A stretch of 64,000 bases of DNA from Trebonia sp050013875 (GTDB lineage: Bacteria > Actinomycetota > Actinomycetes > Streptosporangiales > Streptosporangiaceae). Location of the stretch: positions 1-64,000 of the forward strand of contig JBEKEK010000025.1 of assembly GCA_050013875.1 (NCBI GenBank), in the 5' to 3' direction. Positions within the stretch are counted from its first letter, which is position 1. Every line of letters starts with the position of its first letter. Below, piece by piece: positions 45,258-54,320 of this stretch. The translations under genes were made by a program, and so were the position numbers. The notes below the pieces were generated by a model. The model searched no databases, was not told where the DNA came from, and was given only the letters and a program-made list of their open reading frames with translations.

Positions 45258-45776
45258 CTCTCTCCTTCCGGAAGTATCCGTGCGGGCGGCATGCCGGGGC
45301 AGAAGGCGCAAATAGTCGCTAAACGGCGTACATTACCTCCTCTCTTACCCCTCCCTGACTTCCCCCGAAGCAGATCCTAGGGATGCACCGCATTCCCGGT
45401 CAAGGAAAGTTAAATGCGCGCTGAACGGTGCCTTAGTTGGCTTACGGCGGAATCTGTGACATTAATCGGTAGCGGCAACTAAGCAGGCTTGTCCTGCATG
45501 GATGTGCCGACAGTGAAGTCAGGGTCTGCTGTGACGGAGGAATCGTTTTGGCTCTGCGACTTTCTCCGCAAACGCTCTCTTATCGGGCAGGCCTGAGGAC
45601 GCTAAGGCCTTAAAGACCGGCCGCGATGCATTTCAAGCGGGGCATCCAACGGCCCCGGCATGTTGGTGTTATTTGAAGTTATGCTGCTGGTATCGGCTGA
45701 AAGATATCCGTGATTGCGAGGATGCGCCGCGACTCGGCCACGCCGCACGCACCCTCGCCCGGCGTCGCTTGCGAAC
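45258..45776. other. Gene-free stretch upstream of the beta-helix gene
   Basis: About 520 bp, noticeably AT-richer than the rest, with no coding frame of normal composition. The right part (45660-45780) leads to the operator pair before the broken SnoaL gene. I looked for a riboswitch-like fold upstream of the secreted beta-helix gene and saw none I could support. Confidence 0.4.
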
Positions 45777-45815
45777 CGGACCACAAGTCCGTATGGTCAA
45801 GAGGACTTCTAGTCC
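45777..45815. promoter_or_regulatory. Two CGGAC-N5-GTCC operator-like palindromes
   Basis: CGGACCACAAGTCCG (45777-45791) and GGACTTCTAGTCC (45803-45815) share the arrangement GGAC-N5-GTCC, with centres 25 bp apart, immediately upstream of the SnoaL-like remnant. The same pattern precedes the tetR gene at 46842, so they are probably sites of that regulator. Confidence 0.55.
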
Positions 45816-45830
45816 GCTTATCGGAGGGCA

Positions 45831-46111
45831 AGTGACCAGTTCCGTTCCGACCCCGGTCGAGATCTTCGAGCAAGTACTGCTCGCCAGCCAGTCCGCTGAC
45901 GTCCAGGCGATGCTTGGAGACCCATCAGACTCTGGACCCCGACGTGGCGGTCATCGAGATGACCGCCACCGGCAAGCTCAAGGACACCGGCGAGCCCTAC
46001 GACCAGTCCTACGTCGTCGTGCTGACGGCGCGCGATGGCCGCATCACCCGGTACCGCGACTACTGGAACCCCCTCAAGGCACTTAAGCCGGTCGCAGGGG
46101 GTGAGCAGTGA
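45831..46111 (+). pseudogene. SnoaL-like gene with internal deletion and frameshift
   Basis: The 5' part (GTG at 45831 after CGGAGGG) reads MTSSVPTPVEIFEQVLLASQSADVQAMLG, a normal SnoaL-like N-terminus. From about 45918 a different frame continues with ETHQTLDPDVAVIEMTATGK, then YDQSYVVVLTARDGRITRYRDYWNPLKALKP, the normal C-terminal half. About 40 central residues, including the usual metal/substrate region, are missing and the frames do not match. It looks like a deletion remnant of a roughly 135-residue NTF2-fold protein. The operator pair upstream is intact. Confidence 0.75.
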
Positions 46112-46197
46112 TGACCTGCCCCGATCCCGGCCGCGGCGGCACCACGTGAGAATGGTGCTTAGCGGATGGCTGTGAACGAGAGATCGTGGGGCCCGAG

Positions 46198-46623
46198 ATG
46201 ACAACAGGCGAAGCACCCATGGACGGCGCGCCGCCCGTCACGTGGACGTTCCCTGGTAAGTACATCAGCATGACCACGTACCGGCGGGACGAAACGGCCG
46301 TGCCCACGCCGGTCTGGTTCGTCCAGGAAGGCGACAGACTGCTGGTCCGAACAGGCGAGGGCTCCGGCAAGGTCAAGCGCATCCACCGCAACCCGGCGGT
46401 ACGAGTGGCGGTTTGCACGGCGACCGGCCGACTCCAGGGACAGCAGGTGAGCGGGGTCGCACGGGTGCTTCACGGCTCAGAGGCCGGCGCCGCCGACAAG
46501 CTGATCACGCGCAAGTACCGTCTCGAACTGGTGATCATCAGACCGCTGTGGTTCGTCCAGTCCGCGCTGCACCTGGGCCGCCCGCACACCACGCCGGTAA
46601 TCCTGGCGATCACGCCGCGCTGA
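46198..46623 (+). CDS. PPOX-class F420/flavin-dependent oxidoreductase
   Basis: 141 residues. Split-barrel fold: VTWTFPGKYISMTTYRRDETAVPTPVWFVQEGDRLLVRTGEGSGKVKRIHRNPAVRVAVCTATGRLQGQQVSGVARVL. The TFPGKYISMTTxRRD start and the KVKRIxRNPxVRV strand are typical of F420-binding PPOX proteins of actinomycetes. Substrate unknown. ATG at 46198 is chosen; an in-frame GTG at 46186 after GAGAG is possible. Confidence 0.85.
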   Translation: MTTGEAPMDGAPPVTWTFPGKYISMTTYRRDETAVPTPVWFVQEGDRLLVRTGEGSGKVKRIHRNPAVRVAVCTATGRLQGQQVSGVARVLHGSEAGAADKLITRKYRLELVIIRPLWFVQSALHLGRPHTTPVILAITPR

Positions 46624-46786
46624 GGTCATCACGGGTGACCGGCCCTGTCCCCGCTGACAGCCGTACCCGCGGGACGCCGCCATCGTCCCCGGCATTGCGG
46701 ACCGCACCACCGATGCCGTCCGCGGGCTCCCCGGCGCTCCGCCCGGACGTTCCGCGAGTTCGCGCTGGCTGGGTTTACGTATCATT

Positions 46787-46801
46787 CGGACTAGCGGTCC
46801 G
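46787..46801. promoter_or_regulatory. CGGAC-N5-GTCCG palindrome before tetR
   Basis: CGGACTAGCGGTCCG, a perfect dyad 40 bp before the tetR ATG, matches the two sites in front of the SnoaL remnant. Confidence 0.6.
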
Positions 46802-46841
46802 GGATCGGGGACGGGCTGCCGAACCGACCCCGGGGGCACCA

Positions 46842-47489
46842 ATGACTGTCAGGGAACGATCCGACGCCGCCAGAAACCGGCGGGCAGTGCTCGCGGCGGC
46901 CAGCCGGATTTTCGCCAGCGCAGCCGACCCGGGCGCGGTCACCATGGACGACATCGCCGCGGAGGCAGGCGTCGGCAAGGGAACCCTGTTCCGCCGCTTC
47001 GGCGACCGGGCTGGCCTCATCCGCGCCGTGTTCGACGCCCAGATCTCCGACCTGACCCAGGCGATCACGTCCGGGCCGGCCCCGCTTGGGCCGTCGGCGC
47101 CGCCGCGGGAACGCGTCCCCGCCTTTCTCGACGCCGTCGTGGCCTTCAAGCTCCAGAACCGGCAGCTGACCGCCGTCCTGGAACGGCCCGACCGGTCACC
47201 CGGCAGCGGCACACTGTTCCAGACGCCGCAGTACACGGCGGCGCACGCGCTGCTCACCGATATGCTCCGCGACCTTGTCGGGCCGGGCCAGTGCTCCTGG
47301 ATCGCGCACGCCCTGCTCTCGATCACCCGGATCGACCTCATCGAGCACCTCCTCCTGAACGAGGGCTGGCCCGAAGCCCGCATCCGGACGCAGACCAGGG
47401 ACTACACGGAACTAGTCCTCGCCGCCGCGGCGCGCCCCACGGACCCGCCAAGCAACGCGCCCCACGGACCCGCCAAGTTAACGGCATAG
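46842..47489 (+). CDS. TetR family transcriptional regulator
   Basis: 215 residues. Helix-turn-helix RRAVLAAASRIFASAADPGAVTMDDIAAEAGVGKGTLFRRFGDRAGLIRAVFDAQI at the N-terminus, then a ligand-binding helical domain with LIEHLLLNEGWPEARIRTQT near the end. The ATG at 46842 gives a normal TetR length, although the frame is open far upstream. The last 20 codons contain a 21-bp direct repeat. It probably represses itself and the former SnoaL gene through the shared palindromes. Confidence 0.9.
   Translation: MTVRERSDAARNRRAVLAAASRIFASAADPGAVTMDDIAAEAGVGKGTLFRRFGDRAGLIRAVFDAQISDLTQAITSGPAPLGPSAPPRERVPAFLDAVVAFKLQNRQLTAVLERPDRSPGSGTLFQTPQYTAAHALLTDMLRDLVGPGQCSWIAHALLSITRIDLIEHLLLNEGWPEARIRTQTRDYTELVLAAAARPTDPPSNAPHGPAKLTA
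47432..47477 (+). repeat. 21-bp direct repeat at the 3' end of tetR
   Basis: Copies 47432-47452 and 47457-47477 begin GCGCCCCACGGACCC and end GCCAAG, offset by 25 bp, so the second copy is read in another frame (TDPPS versus PHGPAK). Confidence 0.92.
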
Positions 47490-47529
47490 CCCGGTGAGCG
47501 GCTGCCCGGCCGGGAAGTGGCCGCGGCCT

Positions 47530-47943
47530 TCAGCATGGCCCCGGCTGGCCGGAATACGCTGAGCCCGCCTCGTCTGAACCCGACGCGGGTACCAGCACCA
47601 GCATGAGAGTGTGCGTCATGGCCTCTACCAGGGCGACTTCGATGTTTACGTCACGCAGCTCCGGCCGCTTTTCGCTGGCTGCCGGGGTGAGGTTGACCTC
47701 GATCTCGTGAGTGTCGCGCCTGGTGAGCTTGGCCCCTAGCTGGACTTCCATGCCGACGAAGGGGATGCGCAAGCTCAGCCCGCCGCCGGTCGCCCGCGTC
47801 GCCAGGGCGTGCAGGGTGAGGCGGACCGAGCCGACCCGCAGGTCACGTCCCCGGTCGGCAACGGACACGTTGGCCGTCTTGATCGCCTGCTTGACGGCCT
47901 GTATGACGTCCTCCACCGGGACGCCGTCCTCTGTTACGTTCAC
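47530..47943 (-). CDS. Trypco2-like (trypsin-co-occurring domain) protein
   Basis: 137 residues. The core VPVEDVIQAVKQAIKTANVSVADRGRDLRVGSVRLTLHALATRATGGGLSLRIPFVGMEVQLGAKLTRRDTHEIEVNLTP matches the Trypco2 pattern: an N-terminal helix and a beta-sheet with a gap-tolerant centre. This family is found fused to or beside trypsin-like, CHAT and other effector proteins in predicted conflict systems. The GTG at 47943 follows GAGGGA; only 10 bases separate it from the kinase-CHAT stop, so the two are one operon. The C-terminal 40 residues are hydrophobic then polar. Confidence 0.75.
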   Translation of the reverse strand: MNVTEDGVPVEDVIQAVKQAIKTANVSVADRGRDLRVGSVRLTLHALATRATGGGLSLRIPFVGMEVQLGAKLTRRDTHEIEVNLTPAASEKRPELRDVNIEVALVEAMTHTLMLVLVPASGSDEAGSAYSGQPGPC

Positions 47944-47953
47944 CGATCGTCCC

Positions 47954-50932
47954 TCAGCGGAGCCCAGCGGCTTGGGCCGGCGACGAGCTTGCGATCGACG
48001 CCGACGGGTTCCCGTACACCGTGTACGCCAGCCAGGTAGGGTCGCCCGGGTCCCCGGAGATGGCCTGCCTGGCCCGCAGCGACGCCGCGCCGAGCGGAAC
48101 CTGGTCATTGACCAGGGCCCGGTAGAACTCCTCGGCGAACGTCCTCGCCGAGGACGAGCGGACTGCCCAGAGCGAGCCTATGAACGCGCCAGCGCCCGCA
48201 CCCATGAACTGCTTGGCCCAGCCCATCATCTGCATGAGCCCCTCGATCTCGCCCGCCGTCCGGCAGGCGTTGAGGAACACCAGCGGCCGGGCCGCGGCCA
48301 GGCCGCTCTTCTGGACCGCCACCGCAAGGTCGCTCGGCCGCATCGGGCCGCCCTCCAAGCTGATGACCGACCCGCTTTTCTCGGTGAAGGAGTTGTGACA
48401 GGCGAAGTGCAGGACGCTGGGCGACGCATCGAGCAGCTCGATCAGCCCGCCCAGGCTGGCGAAGACTCCCCGATCGCTCACGGTGGGCGGAAGCAGGCCG
48501 CGTACGCCGCGCACTTCGTCCATCGCGTTGGCAGGCGATCCGGGCGGCACGATATAGGCGGCGCTGGAAAGGGGCAGCTGCCGCACCCTGTCCTGCCCGT
48601 AGACCCGGCGGACGACGGGGAAGTCCTCAACGAGAAAGCCTCGGTCGTTGTCGCCGTCGACGGGGTACAGGAGTTCCCAGGGAACCGTGTCCATGTCGCT
48701 GGCTATGCTGAACAGCTTTATCCGGTCGCGCTGGGCCCAGAACTGGCGCCGGATCGCCTCGGGGACCACATCCGACCACAGTTGCGCGCCCAGGTTCCTG
48801 ATCCGGTTGCGGATGAGGGCCGAGCTGGAGAAGCGGGTTTCTTGTGCCGATATCGCGCGCAGCTCCTCGACGAGGGCGCCGACCACCTGAGACGGGTCCC
48901 CGGCCAGGCGCTTGGTGATCTCCAGGCGGTAGAGCGTCTCGCCGATCAGCTGGAAGCTGTACCTGTCCTCATCGGTCCGGCTGACCTGCAAGGTGACTTC
49001 GCCGGGCTCGGCGGCGAGCCCGGCGAGGACAACGGCGCGACCGCGTCCCTCCTCGAGCGCCGCCCCGACCTCGACGGATATCTGCAGCGCCAGTTCTCCC
49101 AGGAACGTCCCGCCGGAGAACGCCCGGACCACCACCGAGTGCAGGCCCGCGCGACCGGCCGTGAACCCGAACCGGATTGGCTCAGAATCCTCGGCGAAGG
49201 GGACGAACAGTTCCTGCTCAAGATCACCGGACGGGATCAGCCCCGGAGCGGACACAGTAACCGTCACCGCGCATCCGGCGGGCGGCACCACGAACGGCTT
49301 CAGCGCGCTTGACGGACTCTCGCTGCTTGCCAGCGTAACCAGCACGATCAGGCTAATCCGCGCCGCGGAAGGAGCTCGCTCCGGCAATATCCCGGTCAGA
49401 TAGCGCGGCCGCGGCTCCCCGGCCCAATCCGGGTCCTCCGGGGCCTCACCGTCTCCGGAGCCGTCAGCGCTACGGAAGCTGCTCTCGCCTGCGGCGCCCG
49501 CACCGAGCCTTTCGTTAACCACCGTGGGCGCGCTCCGGATCTGCTCGCCATGCCCTGGGGGTGGCTGGTACCCAGGGCTTGCAAGGGGTGCGTAACCGGG
49601 GGCACCAGCGGGCTCGGGCGAATAGCCGGGGGCACCAGCGGGCTTGGCCACATAGCCGGGCGCAGGCAAGTAGCCGGGCGCAGGCGCGTAGCCGGGAGCC
49701 GGCGGATAGCCGGGCGGAGGCGCATAGTTGGGGGTGGGCTCAGAATCCGGGTCAGGGGCACCTGAGTCGGTGCCAGCAGCAGCATCATCATCACCACCAG
49801 GAAACTCGTCGCTCCCTCCACTTCCAGGGGGAAGGGGTACCCACCCAGTCCCGTCGCGACGGGACACCCAACCGGTGCCGCCGGGAAGGGATTCCCACAC
49901 TGAAGGGGGTGAAGCTGCTTCTGCCGGTGCGATGCCCGGGCTGGAGCCGAGGGAGCTCGCCGCAGGTTCGTCTCGACGCCGCGCGGTCGTGAGCGGGTAC
50001 TTGCCGATCCCGGTGGGCTCCCGAATTACGGAAGACCCAATGCCGTCATCGCCCTCGGCGACCCAGCCATGCCGCGCCGCGAGGCGGGCGTTCGAGTCCA
50101 TGAACGCAGCGCGATCGAGGCCGAACAGGCCCATTGCCAGGCCATCCGCGTATGCCAGCACCTCGGAAACCGAGGGCCGGTCCGCGGGAGCCTTGGCCAG
50201 ACACCACGCGACCAGCGACCGGATCAGCCGCGGGACCCCGGACAACGCGGGTTCCCCGGACATGGTCCGATACATCACCGACTCCTGGCTGCGGTGGCCG
50301 AATGGCCCGTCGCCGGTGGCCGCCGTCGTCAGCACCGCGCCGAGGCTGAAGACGTCCGTTGCCTGCCCCACTGGCTGACCAGAGAGAACCTCGGGAGACA
50401 TATAGCCGGGTGTCCCAACGATGTACCGCTGGTCATCCAACGCGTCGTCAGCCGCCTTGGCGACGCCGAAATCGATCAACCGGGGCCCGTCGTCCGCGAG
50501 GATCACATTCGACGGCTTCAGGTCACGGTGCACCAGACCGGCGGCGTGTGTCTCCCGCAGACCCTCGGCCAGTCCGATCGCCAGGGTGAGCAACGGCCCG
50601 AGGGGCAACGGCCCGTACCGTCCCACCACCTCGTCGAGGGATGGCCCGGGCACGTAAGCAGTCGCCATCCATGGCTCGGCCGCATCGGGATCGGCATCGA
50701 CCAGCGCCAGGGTGAACTTTCCGCTGACATTCCGGGCGGCTGCTATCTCACTGGCAAACCGACGACGGAATTCGGGATCCCCCGACAAGTCGGGGTGGAT
50801 CACTTTCACGGCAATGGGGCCGGCTGGTGACTCGGCCAAGAACACCCGGCCCATCCCGCCACTGCTCAGCCGACGAAGCAGGCGATATGGCCCGACACTT
50901 TCGGGATCACCACGCTCGAGTTCTGCCCCCAC
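47954..50932 (-). CDS. Ser/Thr protein kinase-CHAT protease fusion
   Basis: 992 residues. An active-looking kinase domain (about 14-275) has GGMGRVFLAE, VAVKVIH-type Lys43 (IAVKVIHPD), HRDLKPSN with Asp137, DFG with Asp154, and GTPGYMSPE. A Pro/Gly/Tyr-rich linker (PGYxPAPGY repeats, about 390-500) leads to a beta-rich region and then a C-terminal CHAT caspase-like domain with WELLYP, the catalytic His846 (HFACHNSF) and Cys890 (FLNACRTAGE), and GAFIGSLWAV. No membrane helix is visible, so it is cytoplasmic. The GTG at 50932 after GGGGGGAA is preferred to a TTG at 50956. A Trypco2-like gene follows. Confidence 0.88.
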   Translation of the reverse strand: MGAELERGDPESVGPYRLLRRLSSGGMGRVFLAESPAGPIAVKVIHPDLSGDPEFRRRFASEIAAARNVSGKFTLALVDADPDAAEPWMATAYVPGPSLDEVVGRYGPLPLGPLLTLAIGLAEGLRETHAAGLVHRDLKPSNVILADDGPRLIDFGVAKAADDALDDQRYIVGTPGYMSPEVLSGQPVGQATDVFSLGAVLTTAATGDGPFGHRSQESVMYRTMSGEPALSGVPRLIRSLVAWCLAKAPADRPSVSEVLAYADGLAMGLFGLDRAAFMDSNARLAARHGWVAEGDDGIGSSVIREPTGIGKYPLTTARRRDEPAASSLGSSPGIAPAEAASPPSVWESLPGGTGWVSRRDGTGWVPLPPGSGGSDEFPGGDDDAAAGTDSGAPDPDSEPTPNYAPPPGYPPAPGYAPAPGYLPAPGYVAKPAGAPGYSPEPAGAPGYAPLASPGYQPPPGHGEQIRSAPTVVNERLGAGAAGESSFRSADGSGDGEAPEDPDWAGEPRPRYLTGILPERAPSAARISLIVLVTLASSESPSSALKPFVVPPAGCAVTVTVSAPGLIPSGDLEQELFVPFAEDSEPIRFGFTAGRAGLHSVVVRAFSGGTFLGELALQISVEVGAALEEGRGRAVVLAGLAAEPGEVTLQVSRTDEDRYSFQLIGETLYRLEITKRLAGDPSQVVGALVEELRAISAQETRFSSSALIRNRIRNLGAQLWSDVVPEAIRRQFWAQRDRIKLFSIASDMDTVPWELLYPVDGDNDRGFLVEDFPVVRRVYGQDRVRQLPLSSAAYIVPPGSPANAMDEVRGVRGLLPPTVSDRGVFASLGGLIELLDASPSVLHFACHNSFTEKSGSVISLEGGPMRPSDLAVAVQKSGLAAARPLVFLNACRTAGEIEGLMQMMGWAKQFMGAGAGAFIGSLWAVRSSSARTFAEEFYRALVNDQVPLGAASLRARQAISGDPGDPTWLAYTVYGNPSASIASSSPAQAAGLR

Positions 50933-51085
50933 GCTTCCCCCCGAGGTGAACAGCAAAATAGCAGCCCTGGGGCCTGATAATACGGCAGGTTTCCGACACG
51001 GGACGATTTAGATCCATTTACTCCGCGAGACTGACTGCTCACGTCGTTTGTTTGGCCGTTGGCCACCTTCGCCGTGATCAGGGTG

Positions 51086-53290
51086 TCAAGTGGGGTACCG
51101 TTTCGGCCCCTGGACGTAGACGCGGCCCGCGGGGGTCTGCCACTGGTGCCATCCCGGCCGAGGCTGTGTGACGCTCCAACCCTCTGACTGCTTAATCCGG
51201 TGGCAGGCGCGGCTGCGCGCACCCGCATTACAAGTACAGGTCCGTCCGCCTTGGTCGTACGGTACGGCATGCTCGAAGTCCGACTCGCGGGCGTGCCGGT
51301 TGCAGGGCGGAAAAGTGCAGGTGCCGTCTCTGATCTGGACCAGATGGCGGAGCTTGTCGCTCGGCTGGTAGCCATGCGATTCGTACCGGTGGTCACACGA
51401 GAACGTCGGAACCGGGTCCACGCGCACCGCGAGCTCCCGCCCGCCCGGCACGATCAGCGTCCATGTGCCGAAGCCTCCCGAGGTTCTCGCCCGTTTACCG
51501 CTGGGCGAGAAGGCCCATGGACCAGTGTCGCCCCCGGAGCGGGTGAGGCTGGGGAGAGTGGCGGAGGGGATGGTGAGGTTCAGCCGGACGGGCAACGAGA
51601 TGGGGGATACGGCCGGGCTGGCCTTGGGTGATGTCCGGGCCGGGCGGGTGCAGCCGTGGCCGATGGCGTACCCCTCGGTGCTGGTAACGGTCACGCATAT
51701 CTCGGTGTGCGAGCTGGCGGCTGCCGCGGCGGCCAGTTGCCGGGCGAGGGCGGGGTCGAGCAGGCCGAAGCCGTGGACCTCGCCCGGCCGCTCGGCCAAC
51801 CCGAGCAGCGTTGCCAACGGCACGATCAGGTCGGCGGGCCGCCGCTCACGAGCCTGCCCCGTCGCAGGAACGCCGGGCCGCGGACCAGAGCCGCCGGGAC
51901 CAGGACCGCCGGGACCAGGACCGCCGGGACCGAGGTCACCTGGACCGAGGTCATCTGGACCGGGACCGCCGGGATCGGGACCGCCCGACTCTGGGCCGTC
52001 GTCATCACTGTCGCCGCCGGATTCGTCGTCGTCGCTGTTATCGCCGCCGCCGAGGTCTAGGTCGTAGTCATCGACCAGGCAGCTGCCATCGCAATCGGTG
52101 CACGAGCAATCGTCCGGGTCTCCCTGGATGTCGCGTCCAGTCCCGCCAAGCTCCCACGGATCCAGGGGATCTGGGGCATCTGAGGGAGCGACGCCTGCTC
52201 GGCCGGCGGCGGTTCCGGCCGCCGCGCGGGCCTGGGCGCGCGCCATCGACCCGGCCGCGTCGGCGGCGTCGTCTTGCCGTTCGGCGTTCGCGATCCGGTC
52301 TACGGCGGGCCGGTCGTTGATTAGGTCGAGGTAGGCGTAGGCGCGCAGCACGTCCATCGGGGTGTCACCGAACGCGTCGGATTCTCTGTATTCCTCGGCG
52401 CGGGCGTTGACGCTGGCCATCGCGGCGAGGGCTTCGTCGGGTGGCAGGTCACGGCCGGACAGGGCCGCGGTCCCGGCCTGCTCGCGGAAGAAGGAGACCC
52501 GCGCGTTCTTCTTCTGCGCGTGCTCGCGCCTCCGCTCGGCAAGCTCGGGATCGACGGTTAGGGCGGCCAGCTCGGCCAGGCGCATCACCTGGGTGTAGGT
52601 CTTACCCGCCAGCTGATCGGTGATCAGGGCTTCCGCGGTGGCGGCGTCGGCGTCCATCAGCTGGCCGAACGTGTCGGCGATGACTTTGGCTTTGGGCTGG
52701 GTCAGGGTGCCGTCTTCGAGGAGGGCGCCGGTGGCGGGGAGCCGGGCTTGCAGTTCCCAGGCCAGCCAGGCGGTCCGCTCGGCGGACTGGGTGGAGCAGG
52801 CAAGTGCGGCGGCGAGCTCGTAGCGCAGCGAGTCGGACCAGGTTTCGGGCAGATCGCCGTGGCCGGCGCCGGGGGCGGGGAGGCGGTCGCGGCGCATCAT
52901 CTCCCGGATCACCCCGAGCTTGGCGCTGGCAGCCCACGACTCGACCGCCGCCCACGCCTGCAGCAGGCCGGTCAGTTCGTTGTCGGTGGCGGCGGGGCAG
53001 CGCCGGTCGGCCCCGGAAAGCTGGTCGGCCAGCAGCGCCAGCCGCCCCGACGGCCCGGGCGCGCCGCCTGAGTCGTCGCCCGCGAACTGCGCCAGCCGCG
53101 GGTCACGGCCCGCCGGTCCCGGCCCTGGGCCCTGGTGCGAACCCTGGCCCGGGCCAGGGTTCGGAGCCGGGTCGCCAGCCCCGCGGGACGGCCGCCCGGC
53201 ATCGGGGTCGGTGCCCTCCCCGTCGTCTGGTCCCGGCTGCCAGTCCACCCCCACCCCCGTTCGATGATGATCATGATTAAGTGCTGACAC
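51086..53290 (-). CDS. DUF222 / HNH endonuclease domain protein (13E12-type)
   Basis: 734 residues. After a Gly/Pro/Asp-rich leader comes the DUF222 domain (about 105-330: ELTGLLQAWAAVESWAASAKLGVIREMMRR and DGTLTQPKAKVIADTFGQLMDADAATAEALI). A low-complexity centre (GPGPGG and PDDLGPGDLGPGG repeats; TGRD…DDCSCTDCDGSC) precedes a C-terminal HNH motif: DGTCTFPPCNRHARESDFEHAVPYDQGGRTCTCNAG. The family is common in actinomycetes and in mycobacterial REP13E12 elements and is presumed mobile. GTG start. No terminal repeats were found around it. Confidence 0.87.
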   Translation of the reverse strand: MSALNHDHHRTGVGVDWQPGPDDGEGTDPDAGRPSRGAGDPAPNPGPGQGSHQGPGPGPAGRDPRLAQFAGDDSGGAPGPSGRLALLADQLSGADRRCPAATDNELTGLLQAWAAVESWAASAKLGVIREMMRRDRLPAPGAGHGDLPETWSDSLRYELAAALACSTQSAERTAWLAWELQARLPATGALLEDGTLTQPKAKVIADTFGQLMDADAATAEALITDQLAGKTYTQVMRLAELAALTVDPELAERRREHAQKKNARVSFFREQAGTAALSGRDLPPDEALAAMASVNARAEEYRESDAFGDTPMDVLRAYAYLDLINDRPAVDRIANAERQDDAADAAGSMARAQARAAAGTAAGRAGVAPSDAPDPLDPWELGGTGRDIQGDPDDCSCTDCDGSCLVDDYDLDLGGGDNSDDDESGGDSDDDGPESGGPDPGGPGPDDLGPGDLGPGGPGPGGPGPGGSGPRPGVPATGQARERRPADLIVPLATLLGLAERPGEVHGFGLLDPALARQLAAAAAASSHTEICVTVTSTEGYAIGHGCTRPARTSPKASPAVSPISLPVRLNLTIPSATLPSLTRSGGDTGPWAFSPSGKRARTSGGFGTWTLIVPGGRELAVRVDPVPTFSCDHRYESHGYQPSDKLRHLVQIRDGTCTFPPCNRHARESDFEHAVPYDQGGRTCTCNAGARSRACHRIKQSEGWSVTQPRPGWHQWQTPAGRVYVQGPKRYPT

Positions 53291-53381
53291 TCGAATAATA
53301 CTCCAAATTATGGCGTTCTGCTCTTCGAAGACACTTACCTGGGGGATACACTTTCCTTACCCGTAAACCCGAAATATCCCT

Positions 53382-53525
53382 TTATATCGGGTCAGCCCAC
53401 AGGAACCACAGTGGTGTCACGTGTGGGTAGCCGCACGCATCAATCGTGGCGACGCGAGCCACGACGTCCCTGGCCAGCAGGCCCGCGATCTCTTCATCGC
53501 TCAGCGGTCGCACCATGATGGCCAT
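53382..53525 (-). pseudogene. Truncated PPOX-family oxidoreductase fragment
   Basis: Only 47 residues: MAIMVRPLSDEEIAGLLARDVVARVATIDACGYPHVTPLWFLWADPI, then a stop. This is the first strand pair of a pyridoxamine-phosphate-oxidase-like protein (normally about 130-150 residues); the rest is absent downstream, where AT-rich DNA follows. A remnant. Confidence 0.75.
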
Positions 53526-53699
53526 CCCACTCCAGTCAACCGACCCTTGCCGCGCTGGCCCCAGCAGACCGCACACAGCAAGCGCGGGCTCGCGGTTTTC
53601 AAGATGCCTGGCCTTCCAGGGCGGCGAGCGCGGATGTCGACGCCTGCCGCCCGTGCGCTTGCATCGGCCGTCCTGCCGAACGCCGTTAGAGCGGCTGGG

Positions 53700-54320
53700 T
53701 TAGCTGTCGGTGCATGAGGGCCAGTGGTCTACTGCCCACTCTGGCCAGCCCGGCCAGCCCGCTGGCGGGGCGGGGATCTCGCCGCCGCCGAGTTCGGCGG
53801 CGTCAGGCACCTGGAACTGCTCCCGCCACGCGTCCACGTCGGCCTCGCTCATGGGGAATGTCTGCTGCGGTGTCGTTTCCTGACGGTGCGCGATGCGGGC
53901 GAGCTGGACGTTCTTGTCCACGGGCAGGTAGATCACGTGGCATACTGCCCCGGCTGACCGGGCCAGCCAGCGCAGCGCCGACCGTTCATCGCGGCCCCAG
54001 AGCCCGTAGTCGAGCACGACGCTGGTCCCCAGCCGCAGCGCCTGCAGGGCGACCGAGATGAGCCGCCCTTCGAGCACCCAGCGCTTGCCGTCGGCCATCG
54101 AATCCCCGAACAGCGGGACCATCCAGTGATCCGGGGTCAGCCGCAGCGCCCGGTGCGCTGCGGCGAGTTCTCTGGCCCGGGTGGTTTTCCCGGCTGCGGG
54201 GAGCCCGACCATCAAGACCAGCGTGGCGGCACGCGGGTCGCGTGTGACAGCGGGTCCGGCTGCGGACGGGCACGGGAATGGTTCTTCGTACTGTGAATCG
54301 GAACGCTGCGGCTGAGACAT
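53700..54320 (-). CDS. AAA/zeta-toxin-like P-loop kinase
   Basis: 206 residues. Walker A VGLPAAGKTTRARELA near residue 38, then LTPDHWMVPLFGDSM, GTSVVLDYGLWGRDERSALRWLARSAGAVCHVIYLPVDKNVQLARIAHR, a small-molecule or nucleoside kinase-like core similar to Zeta/chloramphenicol-phosphotransferase type ATPases, and a Trp-rich C-terminus (PPAGWPGWPEWAVDHWPSC). No antitoxin partner is visible next to it. The substrate is unknown. ATG at 54320 with GGGGAG upstream. Confidence 0.78.
   Translation of the reverse strand: MSQPQRSDSQYEEPFPCPSAAGPAVTRDPRAATLVLMVGLPAAGKTTRARELAAAHRALRLTPDHWMVPLFGDSMADGKRWVLEGRLISVALQALRLGTSVVLDYGLWGRDERSALRWLARSAGAVCHVIYLPVDKNVQLARIAHRQETTPQQTFPMSEADVDAWREQFQVPDAAELGGGEIPAPPAGWPGWPEWAVDHWPSCTDS

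Noticed and set aside
45258..45420. Riboswitch upstream of the secreted beta-helix gene
   Set aside because: No conserved aptamer pattern could be recognised by eye; a covariance search would be needed.
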